From assembly GCA_964023205.1 (NCBI GenBank), contig OZ026850.1:766368-830367 (forward strand): DNA of 64,000 bases. Direction: 5' to 3'. The translations under genes and the position numbers were made by a program. The DNA comes from Lutraria lutraria (Eukaryota > Mollusca > Bivalvia > Venerida > Mactridae). The notes below the pieces were generated by a model. It did no database searches. It was not told where the DNA came from and saw only the letters and a program-made list of their open reading frames with translations. Below are positions 1 through 12,700 of this stretch, piece after piece. Position 1 is the first letter of the stretch; every line of letters starts with the position of its first letter.

Positions 1-400
1 ATGCGCACACTTAATGCAGACGCTTTTCACAAAGTTAACCAAAAGCGTTTGTATTTTTTAACTAAAGCTTCTTTTTTAAAAACTTTGAAGATTTTGCTTT
101 CTTTTTCTTGTAAACAGATAGGATTACATAAATATAAGTGATAAATTATATTATGATGTAAAAAATATGCCAACAAGAGAACGAGAGCTTAGTTGTTATA
201 AACAAAATGGCGGCCTCCATGATTTGGAAATGAGAATTTTGGCGATAGGTAATCACATTTGAAATTGTTTTAATTCACATTGAACCTTTTCTAACGTACG
301 CATTGTCTATAGCCGGGCAAGTCCAAAGCCCGGGACCCGCTTCGCGGGCCCCGGTCTTTGACTTCCCCGAATAAATATCCTCTATCAATGCTAGTCAAAT
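1..400. other. Intergenic, no gene seen
   Basis: AT-rich sequence with no reading frame of protein-like character. The only structure is the GC-rich hairpin listed separately at 319-364. Confidence 0.6.
319..364. repeat. GC-rich hairpin
   Basis: The two arms (AAGTCCAAAGCCCGGG on the left, CCCCGGTCTTTGACTT on the right) pair imperfectly. The core CCCGC-TTC-GCGGG closes on a 3-base loop. It stands out as strongly GC-rich in AT-rich surroundings. It could be a short palindromic transposon remnant, and no function can be assigned. Confidence 0.55.
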
Positions 401-455
401 TAGACTTTCAAGATGGCCGCCAAGGGAGGTAAATACTGTAGATGTGGGAACTATG
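401..455. repeat. MITE family D, right-end fragment
   Basis: Matches the right end of the elements at 13210 and 49740: AAGATGGCCGCCAAGGGAGG, then GTAAATACTGTAG and GTGGGAACTATG, followed by TA. I found no matching left arm upstream, so this is a truncated copy. Confidence 0.6.
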
Positions 456-483
456 TATTTATCGCGACAACTACAGACTTTGC

Positions 484-668
484 GCAGCGGGTTTTCTCTC
501 TTCATTGGGAAGAGGCCTAAGTTTATTGATTTTGGGAAAAATTATCGCTAAAATTGCTGATTTGGGAAATAAAAAAGCTGGTGTAAGATAGGATTTAAGG
601 GAAAACTTCATGATTTAAAAAAAAAATTGGGAAGGGGTCTTTAATAGGCCACTGTTATAGAAGGTGAA
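484..668 (-). repeat. Dispersed repeat family G (AGGCC family)
   Basis: Reverse-complement relative of the repeats at 7035-7232 and 58742-58935. All share the TTTTCACCTTCTATAACAG end, a middle with TTTTCCCAAA-type runs, and an end near CTTCCCAATGAAGAGAG. Non-coding, about 190 bp. Confidence 0.65.
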
Positions 669-1530
669 AAAACCCTGTCGAGAAAGGCAAAAAAGTCTGC
701 CGTACATTCAGTCTAACAAGCTTGAAAATTCTGTCGAACCGAAAGGAAACCTGTCAGACTGAAAAAAGTAAACAACTTAACTAAAGTCTTAACAAGTATT
801 AATGCCTATACGTCCGGTAAATAAGTCACAGGACAGTCGGAGATAAGATTCTTTAGCAGACTGACACACAATCTATCGGACAAGTCCACCGGTCAGGTGC
901 CCTCAAAAAGTCAGCAATAACTGATTAATTTTACATAGTTAAAATCATTTGCGAAGAAAATTGGGTTTGTTTTTGTCAGTAAAAAGTTAAAAACATACAC
1001 AAAACATGGAAATAACAACATCAAGCAGTACACTCGACTATATAAACAGTTCAGCTTTAAATTGCTGTAGTGTAACATTATGTAACTCTCATACTTTCGA
1101 TAAAAACAAATGTATATCAACATAAGTAAAGACAGTTTACACAATTTGACCTCCAACTAATTTGCCATTTTTCGATCTGAAAACGTAAATCAGCAACAAA
1201 AACTCATAATATCTGGAGTAAACAACAATTCTTACCATTGGTAATACGAAGTGCAGGTGAGACGCGACACAAGCTGGCCATAGTTGCTACTTTATTGTAT
1301 TTTCAAGTTATATAAAAATTTGGCAAGGCTACTGCACCGGTGGCCTCCGTGCAACTCACATGTCGTGACAATTACAATAGTTTAGGCTAAACGACGTGTT
1401 TCCGTACCATGCTGCCTCAATTTAGATATATTTATTTCGGCATTTAATATTAAATATACGATATTTTCATGCACACTGAGTACTGGAAATTACTATTATA
1501 CCGTTCAGGGCCCGTACAAATTATTTAAAA
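669..1530. other. Intergenic, no gene seen
   Basis: Low-complexity AT-rich DNA. Short open frames here have no composition, motif or splice context suggesting coding. Confidence 0.55.
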
Positions 1531-1533
1531 TAA

Positions 1534-1765
1534 ATGTCCAGTTCACAACATACGATCGAAGGGGTTCACAACGTACGGAGGATTTCACAGCATACGGAGG
1601 GGGACACAACGTATACCCGGAGTGGGTTCACAACGTACGGAGGGGGGGGGGCACAACGTACGGAGGGGGGGGGCACAACTTACAGAGGGGGGATCACAAC
1701 GTACAGAGGGGGAGGGGGTCACAACGTACACAGGGGGTCACGATTAACGTACGGAGGGGGTCACC
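1534..1765 (+). repeat. G-rich minisatellite, about 20-22 bp unit
   Basis: About ten degenerate copies of TTCACAACGTACGGAGGGGG. Each ends in a run of four to ten G, so the + strand could form G-quadruplexes. A short open frame across it is a by-product of the repeat. Confidence 0.8.
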
Positions 1766-2208
1766 TTCGTCTTCCTGTACCAAAAGTATGAATGACCTTT
1801 TATAGATGTATAATTTTTCTACCGCATTTATACTTCCAAGTAACAAATGAACAGACGGACGGATGGATGGACGGACGAACGAACGGACGGAATGGCAAAC
1901 CTATAGTTTCCCACCGGTGTAACAAACTCGACATAATTAGTTCATGTCCTATACAAATAAACGTGACTTGGGCAGTGCTTACGACGAACAACCGTTTACG
2001 TATAATACATTTACATTCTTTTAAAAAATCCGCATATTAACCTAGTACAAACAATAACTCCTTGAACAATTTTACAATATAAATCCACGCCTGGTATACA
2101 TATAAGCATATATAGGTTCTGAAATAAAGCTGAATAAAAATCATTTGCATGAGAAATCAAACGTACATTTTAATCATCGTAAACAACCAATCATAATGTT
2201 TTATAATT
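1766..2208. other. Intergenic, no gene seen
   Basis: AT-rich DNA with a short run of GGACGGAC-type tetranucleotide repeats at 1855-1890. Nothing protein-like. Confidence 0.55.
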
Positions 2209-2624
2209 ATATATATCATAGGCACTCGATTCCGGGTTTTTTATACGTTTATAGACGTTATTTTTCAATTTAACCCATCAAACAACGCAAATCTGTCGAA
2301 AGAAAAATCTTCAATTTTTCCCTTATTGTGTATAAGTCTTCTAATCTGCACGTGCTTTCCGGGAACCTTGCTTTCGTTGTAGTGTGTCCCAACTTCAAAC
2401 GTTTTGACAGCTTTTAGAAGGAAAGCCGGGACCCACGCTAATTTTGCCACTTGCGTCAATCGAAAAAATGGCGAGTGCACTACCTTGGTGTTTTTTATAC
2501 ACTCAATAAGGGAAAAATTGAAGATTTTTCTTTCGACAGATTTGCGTTGTTTGATGGGTTAAATTGAAAAATAACGTTTATAAACGTATAAAAACCCCGG
2601 AATCGAGTGCCTATGATATATATA
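2209..2624. repeat. Long-armed foldback element (about 125-bp inverted arms)
   Basis: The left arm (2209-2334) and right arm (2496-2624) are near-perfect reverse complements. For example AGGCACTCGATTCCGGG at the left end pairs with CCCCGGAATCGAGTGCCT at the right, and TTTGATGGGTTAAATTG is mirrored. The roughly 160-bp centre is unique. The ends sit in ATATAT sequence, so a target duplication cannot be defined. It has the form of a non-autonomous foldback or MITE insertion. Confidence 0.85.
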
Positions 2625-3224
2625 CGTCCGAGTGCGTTAATTTCAAATTGTTCATAAGACTAGAACATTAAGTAGCTGTATTAATATTGTAAAAAATCGC
2701 GTCCTTACAAATGGGACTGTGTTTAAATTTATTGTTTTATACATCTACACCTCACAAATGAGGAGTATAATTTTGGCAGGTTCGCATTATATTGGTGTTT
2801 CTTTAATAACATTTGATCGACAAAAAACAATTGATCGTTTTCTTTGTTTATCGATTTTACTCAGATAAGGCGTATTGATAGGTATGTAAACATAATGCTG
2901 AATAAACCACAATGTAATGAATGGGTACACGTATATAAGAACTATACGTATAAATTATATATGATATAACCGTATTGTGTATTTTTTGTTTGGAAAATAA
3001 AGACTAAACAAAAACTCTAGAAAAATATGTTCATCAATAAAGATGTCTTTCAACGACTTTGATGTGTATCATAAAGTGGACTAGATGGCTATTTAGACAT
3101 ACAATATCTATATAGCCACTGTTTCGTACGGTAAGATAAGAAATACAGTCATACTGTATACTTGTTAGTCCATTGGAACTCCTCGGCGTTTGTCTAAAGA
3201 AAAGTGCATACGTTTTTCTCAGTT
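2625..3224. other. Intergenic, no gene seen
   Basis: AT-rich with no recognisable feature. Confidence 0.5.
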
Positions 3225-3385
3225 AAGGAAATGTCCGAGCATTTACGGAAATGTCAGATTAGTTACGGAAATGTCCGAGCATTTACGGAAATGTCAGATT
3301 AGTTACGGAAATGTCCGAGCATTTACGGAAATGTCAGATTAGTTAAGGAAATGTCCGAGCATTTACGGAAATGACCGATTAGCTA
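3225..3385 (+). repeat. 40-bp tandem repeat made of two 20-bp halves
   Basis: About four copies of a 40-bp unit. The halves are CGGAAATGTCCGAGCATTTA and CGGAAATGTCAGATTAGTTA, which share their first ten bases, so a 20-bp ancestral unit is likely. The last copy is degenerate. Confidence 0.85.
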
Positions 3386-3519
3386 CGATTGACTGTTTTA
3401 GTGCGATAATTTACTAATATGGAACGCCGTATATGAACAATAATTACTAGTACACGAATTTATAAAACATTAAGAAAACACTCGTTATTTCATTACACGA
3501 AACGGGTCTGCGGACACTG

Positions 3520-3690
3520 AAATTGTCAAGTTGAAATCAAGAATAAATCTGGCTAAAGAAAAATTGAAAATTTTGTCAAATTTTCATTAAATCTTAATTG
3601 GATGGCGTACGGCGGCCGGGATTTGAACCCTTATTGCTGTGTTAAAAGTCCAGCGCATATATCACTGGGCCACAACCGCGTCCAAATACA
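3520..3690 (-). repeat. tRNA-derived SINE, minus strand
   Basis: The reverse complement reads like a tRNA head. The A-box-like TGGCCCAGTGA is followed about 40 bases later by a good B box, GGTTCAAATCC. A tail containing GAAAATTTGACAA follows, as in the SINEs at 14880, 23729, 43262 and 54350. It is not a functional tRNA because the acceptor stem does not close. Confidence 0.65.
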
Positions 3691-4280
3691 GGCAAAAGAG
3701 TGACATTTAAATTGAGTTTAGAAGAACGGCAGCCCGGGTTTGACTGTATTAATGAACTGACGGCTGTCTACACAAAGAAATGTGTCGATTTAATCCAAAC
3801 TCGTGTTTACGTTGTTTTAAGCATGTAAACCTTTGAATACTTTTAACTTTAACTATAATTCCTCTGTTAGAGATTAGCTTGTCTCAGATAACATTAAATG
3901 AATACTTAGTTCACATACTGGTTATTGTACTATATTAATTTCATTATATAGATTTAACTAGACTTTATTATTAGAAATTTGCAATTAGTCATTGTGCGAC
4001 TTTACGAGAATATCTTTGTTCACTTTAAGGTAAGTGATTTAACAATTTTTTTTCTGTTTCATCGGCTATTTTCTGGCCTATAAACGGGGTTACATTTCAC
4101 ATTTATATTTTTGGTCTACCTGGTAATTGAAATCAGATTTATTCTAGTGTTGATCGGGTGTGAAGTTTGTAGTCTGCTTTGTTGCGGGTATCTTTTACAA
4201 ATACAAAAAAGAGTTACGTTGTATTTGTATTTAACGTATATGCACTTATTTATCTTAATATTTAACTATGCCTTTTTTAA
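3691..4280. other. Intergenic, no gene seen
   Basis: AT-rich, no recognisable feature. Confidence 0.5.
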
Positions 4281-4450
4281 GGAACAGCTCGATAGTTCAG
4301 TTTTCCGTAGCCGTCATTCGCTCAGCGTGCATGAATTTTGATGCAGACCAAAGTACTATATACGCTTTTCTAAATCCGCCATGCAATTGTTAATCTAGTC
4401 CCCGGTATATGTGGCAACGCAAGTTTCCATGAATACTTTTTATACGTTTT
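4281..4450 (+). repeat. Dispersed repeat family H
   Basis: Contains CCGTAGCCGTCATTCGCTC, GCATGAATTTTGATGC and GCCATGCAATTGTTAA, ending near TTTCCATGAATACTTT. The order and spacing match 18575-18775 and, reversed, 45310-45485. Non-coding. Confidence 0.65.
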
Positions 4451-6730
4451 ACTGATTTCAACAGACTAGGCGTTTCAGTCATAAAAAGACGAGTATTTTC
4501 TAACTGATCGCGATGTTCACGAATTCTTGACCAGTAATTACCGTTCTTCTAATGTAACTGCCAACTTATTGGCATAGCTCACTCAAGTCATGATGAATAC
4601 CAAGTTCCACCATGGATCGAACTTCTAACCGTGAGAAAGAAATTAATTATCTGAAACCAATTTTATATGAACTATTCTTCTTGTACGAACGGATCATGCA
4701 GACAAACTGACCCGATTAAAAACGCAAAGCTTGCATCGTTGCTAAATTGTATTTTTAAGATGATGAAATAAATAAATTCATGCATATACATACAACAGTA
4801 ATTTTCAAGACTAAACTAGAACGTGTAGTCAAATAAAAGATGATGAATTTCATGATGAATTACATGTCTAATCATGCAATTCCTGAGAGATCTGTTCGCC
4901 ATTCATTTATACCTTTGTCTTTTTTAATCAAAGTATTGAACGTACTCATGGAAACAGAATTAACTTACTATCGTTCTGTTTTAAAAAATCGGACCGTTAC
5001 ACGAATTATAATTATGAATTGGGTACCTACATAAATTTGGACTATTTAAGCAAGTTTACAACTGCACGTAAGATATGTCTAGATAGGGTATCCGTGCATC
5101 GATCATGACAAGTATACAGCTTCAATTAGTGTGCAGCTTTATTTGTCCTCCAATGAAATCGCCGTATTTCTGCCTTTTTCGTAGTTCTTAATTTCATAGA
5201 ACGCAAAAAAAATACTATATCCTTAGTAGGTACTGCAGGTAACGCTGACATCTTCTTTATGTTCTGTGAAAGGCACCCTTGTCCTTAATACGCACAGCTA
5301 GGATTGAATTAAGCCTCTTTTGGGGAAACAAATTCTCGCTTGAAACCAATGTGGGAAATGAAATTTCAAGGTGTAAATTGGAAATTTGGGCGAAATTGTA
5401 TGATTTCAAAGATTTTTTTTCAGAGGGGAAGGCGCTCTTAACAGGCTGCGACTATATCGATATTACAGTACACTCATGTATCGAGATCATATACAAGTTA
5501 TATACGATAGAACCAAGTTTGTGTTCAAATATTTATAGATACATGTATAATTATTACAATGATCCTCTCGTTTCATTGATGTTTAAAAGACGAGGGGGGG
5601 GGGAGAGATATTAATTTAGATTAAATCCATGTACATGTATTATCTTTGGTCAAATTTCACAGAGAAACATGGACAACAATGAACTTAATTGGACACAGGT
5701 TCAAGGTCACGACCTCGATCATGACTTATCTATTCCCTGTTACTGAGACAGTAGTTAAGCAGTTTCATGGACAAAATAAACTAGATTTCTGAGTAAACAG
5801 AAAAAAATGACATTCATTGTCATCAGTGGTGGCTGCGAAATTGCATCATCGTCATCATCATCAGCGACGGCGGCAGCAGCGAGATATATGAATTTATTCC
5901 TTCTTGATATACTAAGGGCTTTGTAGTATATTTTATTAAGTTAAAAACAACATTGTACATTAAACATAATAAACAAACTCATTCTGAAATTTTCCCTCCA
6001 TGAAAAGGGTCGTGTTATCCGAATATAGCCGGGATATTTACGGGTTTGCTGTATTTTAGACCTTTTCATACAAGAATTTCGAATGATTTTGTTGTGTCCA
6101 AGATAAGGAAAATTGCCTGTAGATGGCAGAAATGTCATAGAGTACATTTGACAGTCCGGCGTATGAGTTTATCTGAATTTAAGCGATTTTTCATGATATC
6201 TACCTCAGCGATGAGCAAGTATGCCACTTCTGTCTGTAACTGAATGTAAAGCATGCTTTAAAACTTGCTGTTGGTTCAAAATTCATATGTTATTATGATA
6301 TCGGCTATATTTTCGGATATGTTATTTCGGATAAACATATTTTTTTTGCATATGGTATATGCGTAAGATTAAGATAAAATAAAAAAGTGATATGCTTGTA
6401 ATATTTTGTTATCATTGGTTATCGGCCTATTTCTTAAATACAAGTCAGTTCTGTTGTCCCTTAATCTTGGATATTCTGTAGTTTGGCGATGTAGAAATGA
6501 TTTGCATGAAAATCAGTTTGGCAGTTGTAAGTTGACATTCTATGTCTCTGTGAAACAGGATTATAAATTGAATTGTAAAATTGAATTTTGAAGTATTTTT
6601 AGCTAGATCAATACTTATTTGATGTTATTCCTTCCAAACATTTAGGATGTAAAGTAACAGCATTGGTATCAATTTGATTATGATAGTAACAACCCAGTTT
6701 GTATGCATAATATTTGTTGAAATATTTCAG
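4451..6730. other. Upstream region of kynureninase, no separate gene seen
   Basis: Contains several short open frames, the longest near 5279-5614, with no recognisable family and no splice partners. The KYNU promoter and any 5' untranslated exon probably lie here. A splice acceptor (ATTTCAG) ends at 6730 just before the first coding exon. I could not locate the transcription start. Confidence 0.45.
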
Positions 6731-6794
6731 ATTGATAAAGCCCCGTAGAGCTTCTTCTACCGAAACATATGATAGCATTATAAAAAGGGCCAAA

Positions 6795-9700
6795 ATGACG
6801 CAACGTAACCCTCACCCTATGGAACAGCTGCTGTCTATCTCTAAGGAGATTGGATATGACATAGATACTGTGGAGTTTGCTAAACACATGGATACAATGG
6901 ATCCTTTGAGACCTTTACGTCAAGAATTTCATTATCCAAAAATGAAAACACTTGGATCTGGTAAATAATATGTATAATATTGTAAATCTATTGCTCAAGC
7001 TGTATGAATGTTAGATTTTACTCATTGGATTCTGGCATTTTTCACCTTCTATAACAGAGGCCTATTAAAGGCCTCTTCCCAATTGAAAATTTCTTCAAAA
7101 TGCAGTTTTCCCAAAAATCCAAACTTACACCAGCTTTTTTATTTCCCAAATCAGCAATTTTAGCGATAATTCTTTCCCAAAATCAACAGGCTATTGCCGC
7201 TAAGGCCTCATCCCAATGAAGAGAGAGAAAAAACTGGAGATTTTATGTCATCTTTTACCATTATTTCAACACTTTAGTTATAATCTACTTATTCCTCTTT
7301 CAAGAGACTGCAAACAAAAGCATTAAAAGATACAGCAGTTACCTGCCTTACAGATGATAACTTCAGTTCACCTCCATGCAACATGTTTGAAACCTTTGCA
7401 TGATCAGGAGTCACTCACATCATGAAAGGAAGATGCAAATGTTATTATCGGCCTCATAAATATTACTTTTTATTTTAAGTCGACCAAAGTTTAGTGGATC
7501 CAGAGTCTGACTGTGTATATTTCTGTGGAAATTCTCTTGGTATTTGTCCTAAGAAGACCAAGGAATATGTTAACATTGAAGTTGACAAGTGGGAAAAGAC
7601 GTGAGTTGTTTGTTTTACTGTGGAATCATTAATTTTCGTTGGGTTCAATTTTCGTGGTTTTTACTTAAAAGGCTAAATCGAGGGGACATAAATTCGTGGA
7701 ATTTGATGTTTGAAAAAAAGCCTTATCTCTGCATTTGAATTCATGGGGATTTGATTTCGTGGATGAGTCGAACCACGAAATCCACGAAATCAAATCCCCA
7801 ACGAAAATTGATGATTCCACAGTATCTGAATGTTAGATACAGTGAATATCTCTGTACTGTCAAGAACACTATCGTCAGGCAAAGTTTGAACAAATACTTA
7901 TATACTCATAATACATATAGGTCTTTGGTTAGGGCAACAGGCTTTAAGTGTTTTCACGTCATTGGCATGAGAGGACTTAATGTTATCAGACAGCTATCAT
8001 CAAACATTTGCCATGTAATATAGATCTATTCATTGGTCACAAAATACTGATAAATTCCTTTGAAGTCTAATTGACAAGTTAGAAAGCTAAATTGTTTGGA
8101 TATTTGGAAACTAAGTGTTTATTTACGATCTCGGAATGATGATAATAATATTTCTCTTCTTTTTTCTTTACGTTTTTCTTTTTATGATTTCAGGGGTTTA
8201 GAGGGGCACACCAATGGTGATCTCCCTTGGGCTTGGTGTGATGAAGGGCTGGATGATCAGATGGGTACAATTGTCGGTGGGTAACTAATGTGACATTTGT
8301 CACATTCAAATTATTGATATTTTTAATTTGAATAATTATTTTGCACTGGCTTTTCCTGGATAGTTTTCATTTGAGAAAGATGATACAGGGCCCTAGCTGC
8401 ACTTTAGGGGAAGGGGCCCGGGGCCCTCAGGTAGGGGAATTTTGCGTCATTTTGACGAAAAAGGGGAATTTCAGGGGATCTTTTTCAACTGCCGTGTAAC
8501 CCTGCAATAAGCCTTTTAAGCTTAAAATGGCTGTATTTAAATATACAACATACATTAATATACTATTAATCAAAGGTTAATAACTTAATATGAATCATTT
8601 AAGCATGGGATAAACATAAAGTTAGCTCTTTGTGAAGAATTTTTAACAACCTTTTTACAATGTTTCTGCCTGTACTGACATAATTATTGTTCCTCTGATG
8701 CAGTGTTTGAACTGCTTGTATCTGTCAGGACTTGTTGTACAGAAATTGGTACAACTTGTTGTATAGAGGTTTATTTACTTCTGTTCAGTACTACTGTTAC
8801 ACAACAACACATAAAAATTCAGTGTTTAAATCAAAAGTTTACTTATAATGATTATGTCTCAAAAAAATAAGTGATTGTTCAATTTCTTTTTCTATAGGAG
8901 CCATTTTTCATCAATATTAATAGTGGACTGATTCATACTGTTTTTTTTTTCAACTTATCAATGCACTTTTGATACTAAAAGGTATAAAATTAGCAAAAAG
9001 GCATTTAAAAGAGCAAAAAAGTTATAAAGAAGCAAAAAGATATAAAAAAGAGCAAAAGATATGAAAAGAGCAAAAATGGATAAGAAAAATTGATATATTT
9101 TTATGCTGATTTATGGTTATTACCTTATTTCAGGTGCTAATAAAGGTGAAGTTAGTTTAATGAATGGTTTAACTGTCAACCTCCATCTTCTGCTTGTAAG
9201 TTTTTTGTTCTCTATTTTGATGTGATTTCCCTTGGTTAAATGTAGAAATTGTTTTTTAATATATTTTATTTAAAAATAATGATCTAATGTTTTTTCTTAT
9301 TAAGATATGTTGAATGCTACTATTTCTATAAATTTTATATTTCACAGATTTCGTTTTATAGACCAACACCCACTAGATACAAAATTCTACTTGAAAGTCA
9401 TGCCTTTCCATCTGACCATGTAAGTATAAGGCCAAAATGTCTGTTGAGGTCATAGTTATTCAGTTTAAACCATTAACTATCTCCCTTGATTAAGCATAGT
9501 TTATCAAAATTTAAACCATGAATTATCTCCCTTGTTTAAGCATAGTTATCCAGTTTAAACTGTGAATTATCTCCCTTGATTAAGCTTAGTTATTCAGTTA
9601 AACCATGAATTATCTCCCTTGATTAAGCTTAGTTATTCAGTTTAAGCCATGAATTATCTCCCTTGATTAAGCATTATTTCTTTTCTACACATTGTATCAA

Positions 9701-12700
9701 ATCATGAATCATAATAAAGGTTAAGATAAAATGACATAAACACAGGTTAGATTGTTTCTCTACAAGATTTATTGATATTTTAATATTATCTGATTCTTAC
9801 TAGCATTTTATCAAATGTATAATACATAATTTTGTTTGCTGTTCGTGCCAAAATATGTCTGGGTTGTAAATATGATTACCTAAAATTTACCATTAATTTA
9901 AAGTTGTTTTATCTTTTTCTGTGTTGATTAAATAAAACTATGTCTACCTCTGTTCTTACTGTTTTTTTTTAAAGTCTAGTTAGGTAGACAAAGGGCAGAC
10001 AGGTAGCAAAACTTTATGAGTTTGTGTTTTCTTGCAGTATGCAATTGAGAGTCAAATAAAACTAAAGGGATATAATCCTGAAACAGCTATGGTGTTTGTT
10101 GAACCAAGGGAGGTAAGTATGAAATTGTTCATGTTTTAGACAATGATAACTGGTTTGTAGAGTTCAATGAGCCGCCTCCGTAGTCGAGTGGTTAATATAG
10201 CTGACTTCAAATCACACCGTGTCTCTTGATGTGAGAAAGTAGACAGTTGCTTACAGTGGATGGGAGTCTAGTACTGTTTCTTCCCAGGAACGATGGTTAG
10301 GTGAACTGTCCACCTTATATGACTCTAACTGTTGAAAAGGGGCGTGAATCTCCAACCAACCAACAAACAAACAAACATCTAGAGCTCTTCACTGACAAAG
10401 AAATACTGAATACAAACAGTATATGCATGAATTACCTTTTACAGTTATATCTCTATGTTGTAATGAGTTAACACTGGAGTTGACAGTGGCTTTAATTTTA
10501 TAGTGTTTTTCATTACTTCTCTGTATTGGAATATGGGTCGACCGTACTGCAATATATCGCAATAAAGATTATGCCATATCGTTGCAGCCCTAGTAACATG
10601 CAGGGAACTAGTTTAGTGCTGGTATAGAATCCAGGAACTCTGGGGAGGTTAATTGTCTGCTAGTATATAACAGGAATAATGTTGAAAATAGGTGTTTGAC
10701 TTGAACATTCAACCATTATATTTTTTATATCAAGGGCGAGCACTCTATAAGAACAGAGGACATTGTACGAACTATTGAAGAAAATGGTGACTCTTTAGCT
10801 GTTGTCTGTCTATCTGGTGTACAGTATTATACTGGACAAAAGTTTGATATGGAGACTATAACCCGAGTTGGACAGGAAAAGGTATGATTGCACGAACATA
10901 ATAAATCAAAGTACTGAAAGTACTTGTGTAATTTATGTCTGGAATAACTGAGAAAGCATGTGAAGATTTTTTAAACTTAAAATGCTAGTATTAGAATTTT
11001 AAAGAATGTAAACCAGTGCCTCCTCTGATGGCTGGTTCCTTTATTTTGAGTGGTAAGCTGGTATCCAGTACATCTTTCTGACTGGTTCCTTTATTTTGAG
11101 TGGAAAGCTGGTACCCAATACACTTCCAACTGGTACCCGTACCTAGTATTTCACCAGTTCACTGCCTTATCTTTTGTGAATGTTTAGAAAACTGGTACCT
11201 GGTTTATTGTATCTTTCAGGGCTGTGTTGTTGGCTGGGATTTAGCTCATGCTGTAGGAAATGTTGAGATTAAACTTCATGATTGGAATGTTGACTTCGCA
11301 TGTTGGTGTACATATAAGGTAATACTTGAACAGGATATAATTATAATCAAAGTACTGAAAGTACTCATTGAAACTGGACTTAATTGACTTGCAATTAGTT
11401 CAGAAATTTGTATATTGGTGCCTAATCTTTTGTTAATGAGTAAGAAATTGGTACCCGGTTCATTGTAAACTTCAGTCTTAAACAAACTTGGTAAACATTT
11501 TAATAGACATAACATCCAAGCAATGTTAGATAACAAGAAAAATTGCCCCCGATGGAACTTTTAAATAATGGCCCTGGATTCAGCAGAAAATAATGAAATG
11601 GACCTTGTCCAGTGTCCACTATCTAAGTTCAACAATTATTGCCTTTCAATCTATCCCCAATAATTTTGATGACACCCATCAGATTGGAAGGCAATTTGGG
11701 ACAGTTTGGCAATCTGCTTTGTAAAATTTGGTTATATGCATGTTTTGCATACATAATTATAGTAACACATGATTACTGGTTAGAATTGGTTGAGTCAACT
11801 GACTGTTAGATTAAATGGAAATATTGTCAAACCCCTAAGATTGTCAATGAGAATATAAAGAAATGACTGTTATCAAAGAATTCGTGTTATTTTGACTGTA
11901 TTTTAGTATTTGAACTGTGGTGCTGGAAGTCTGGCTGGTTTGTTTATACACGAGAAACATTTTGACAACAATTATCCGAGACTAACAGGATGGTGGGGAC
12001 ATAAACTTGATACAAGATTTCAAATGGACAACAGTAAGTTTGTACATGATATTTACAGTGTAACCTCCATGAACTGTCACCTCTGAACAAAAGCCACCTC
12101 CCTGTCACAGCCAGTATATTAGCAACCCAAATTGATGTTTTACTCTATTTTCACTCTTTCAACAACAGTCACCTCCATACAACAGCCTTTTTGTCCTTCC
12201 CATTGGTGGCTGTTGTAGGGAGGTTGCACTGTATACTTAAATTACCTTTCCGTACACCTTTAAGAGCAAAATCCCGACCAACCTACCCTGGTTTAAATGA
12301 GCATGTAACCAGAAACAGACATTTATTGGACCTTAGCTCACAGTTAATAATATTTATTTGATAGGCCAAAATTTGCAGTGCATAAAAGATTAATTTCCTT
12401 TCTCACACAGCTGTATGTAATTTTTATGCCCCTGTATCGACAGAATATCTATCATATTGTTATTGACCAGTCTGTCTGTCTGTCTGTTTGTACCAAACTT
12501 TAACCTTACCTATAAAATCAAAACGCCTCCACCTACAATCTTCTAACTCAATATGTTGGTTCCTTATGACAACCTCTACAGGACCTGTGCATTTTTTCAG
12601 GTCAGTAGGTCAAAGGTTAAGGTCATCGAGGGGGGCATTGTGTTTTAAAACACATCTTGTTAAAGTTTGAATAATAACTCTCAGAGGCGGGTTCAAGGGT

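Noticed and set aside
911..1156. 81-aa minus-strand frame with hydrophobic stretches
   Set aside because: AT-rich sequence naturally gives Phe/Tyr/Leu-rich frames; no signal, motif or context.
5279..5614. 111-aa plus-strand frame
   Set aside because: No recognisable domain, no splice partners, ends in a G-run; kept only as part of the KYNU upstream region.
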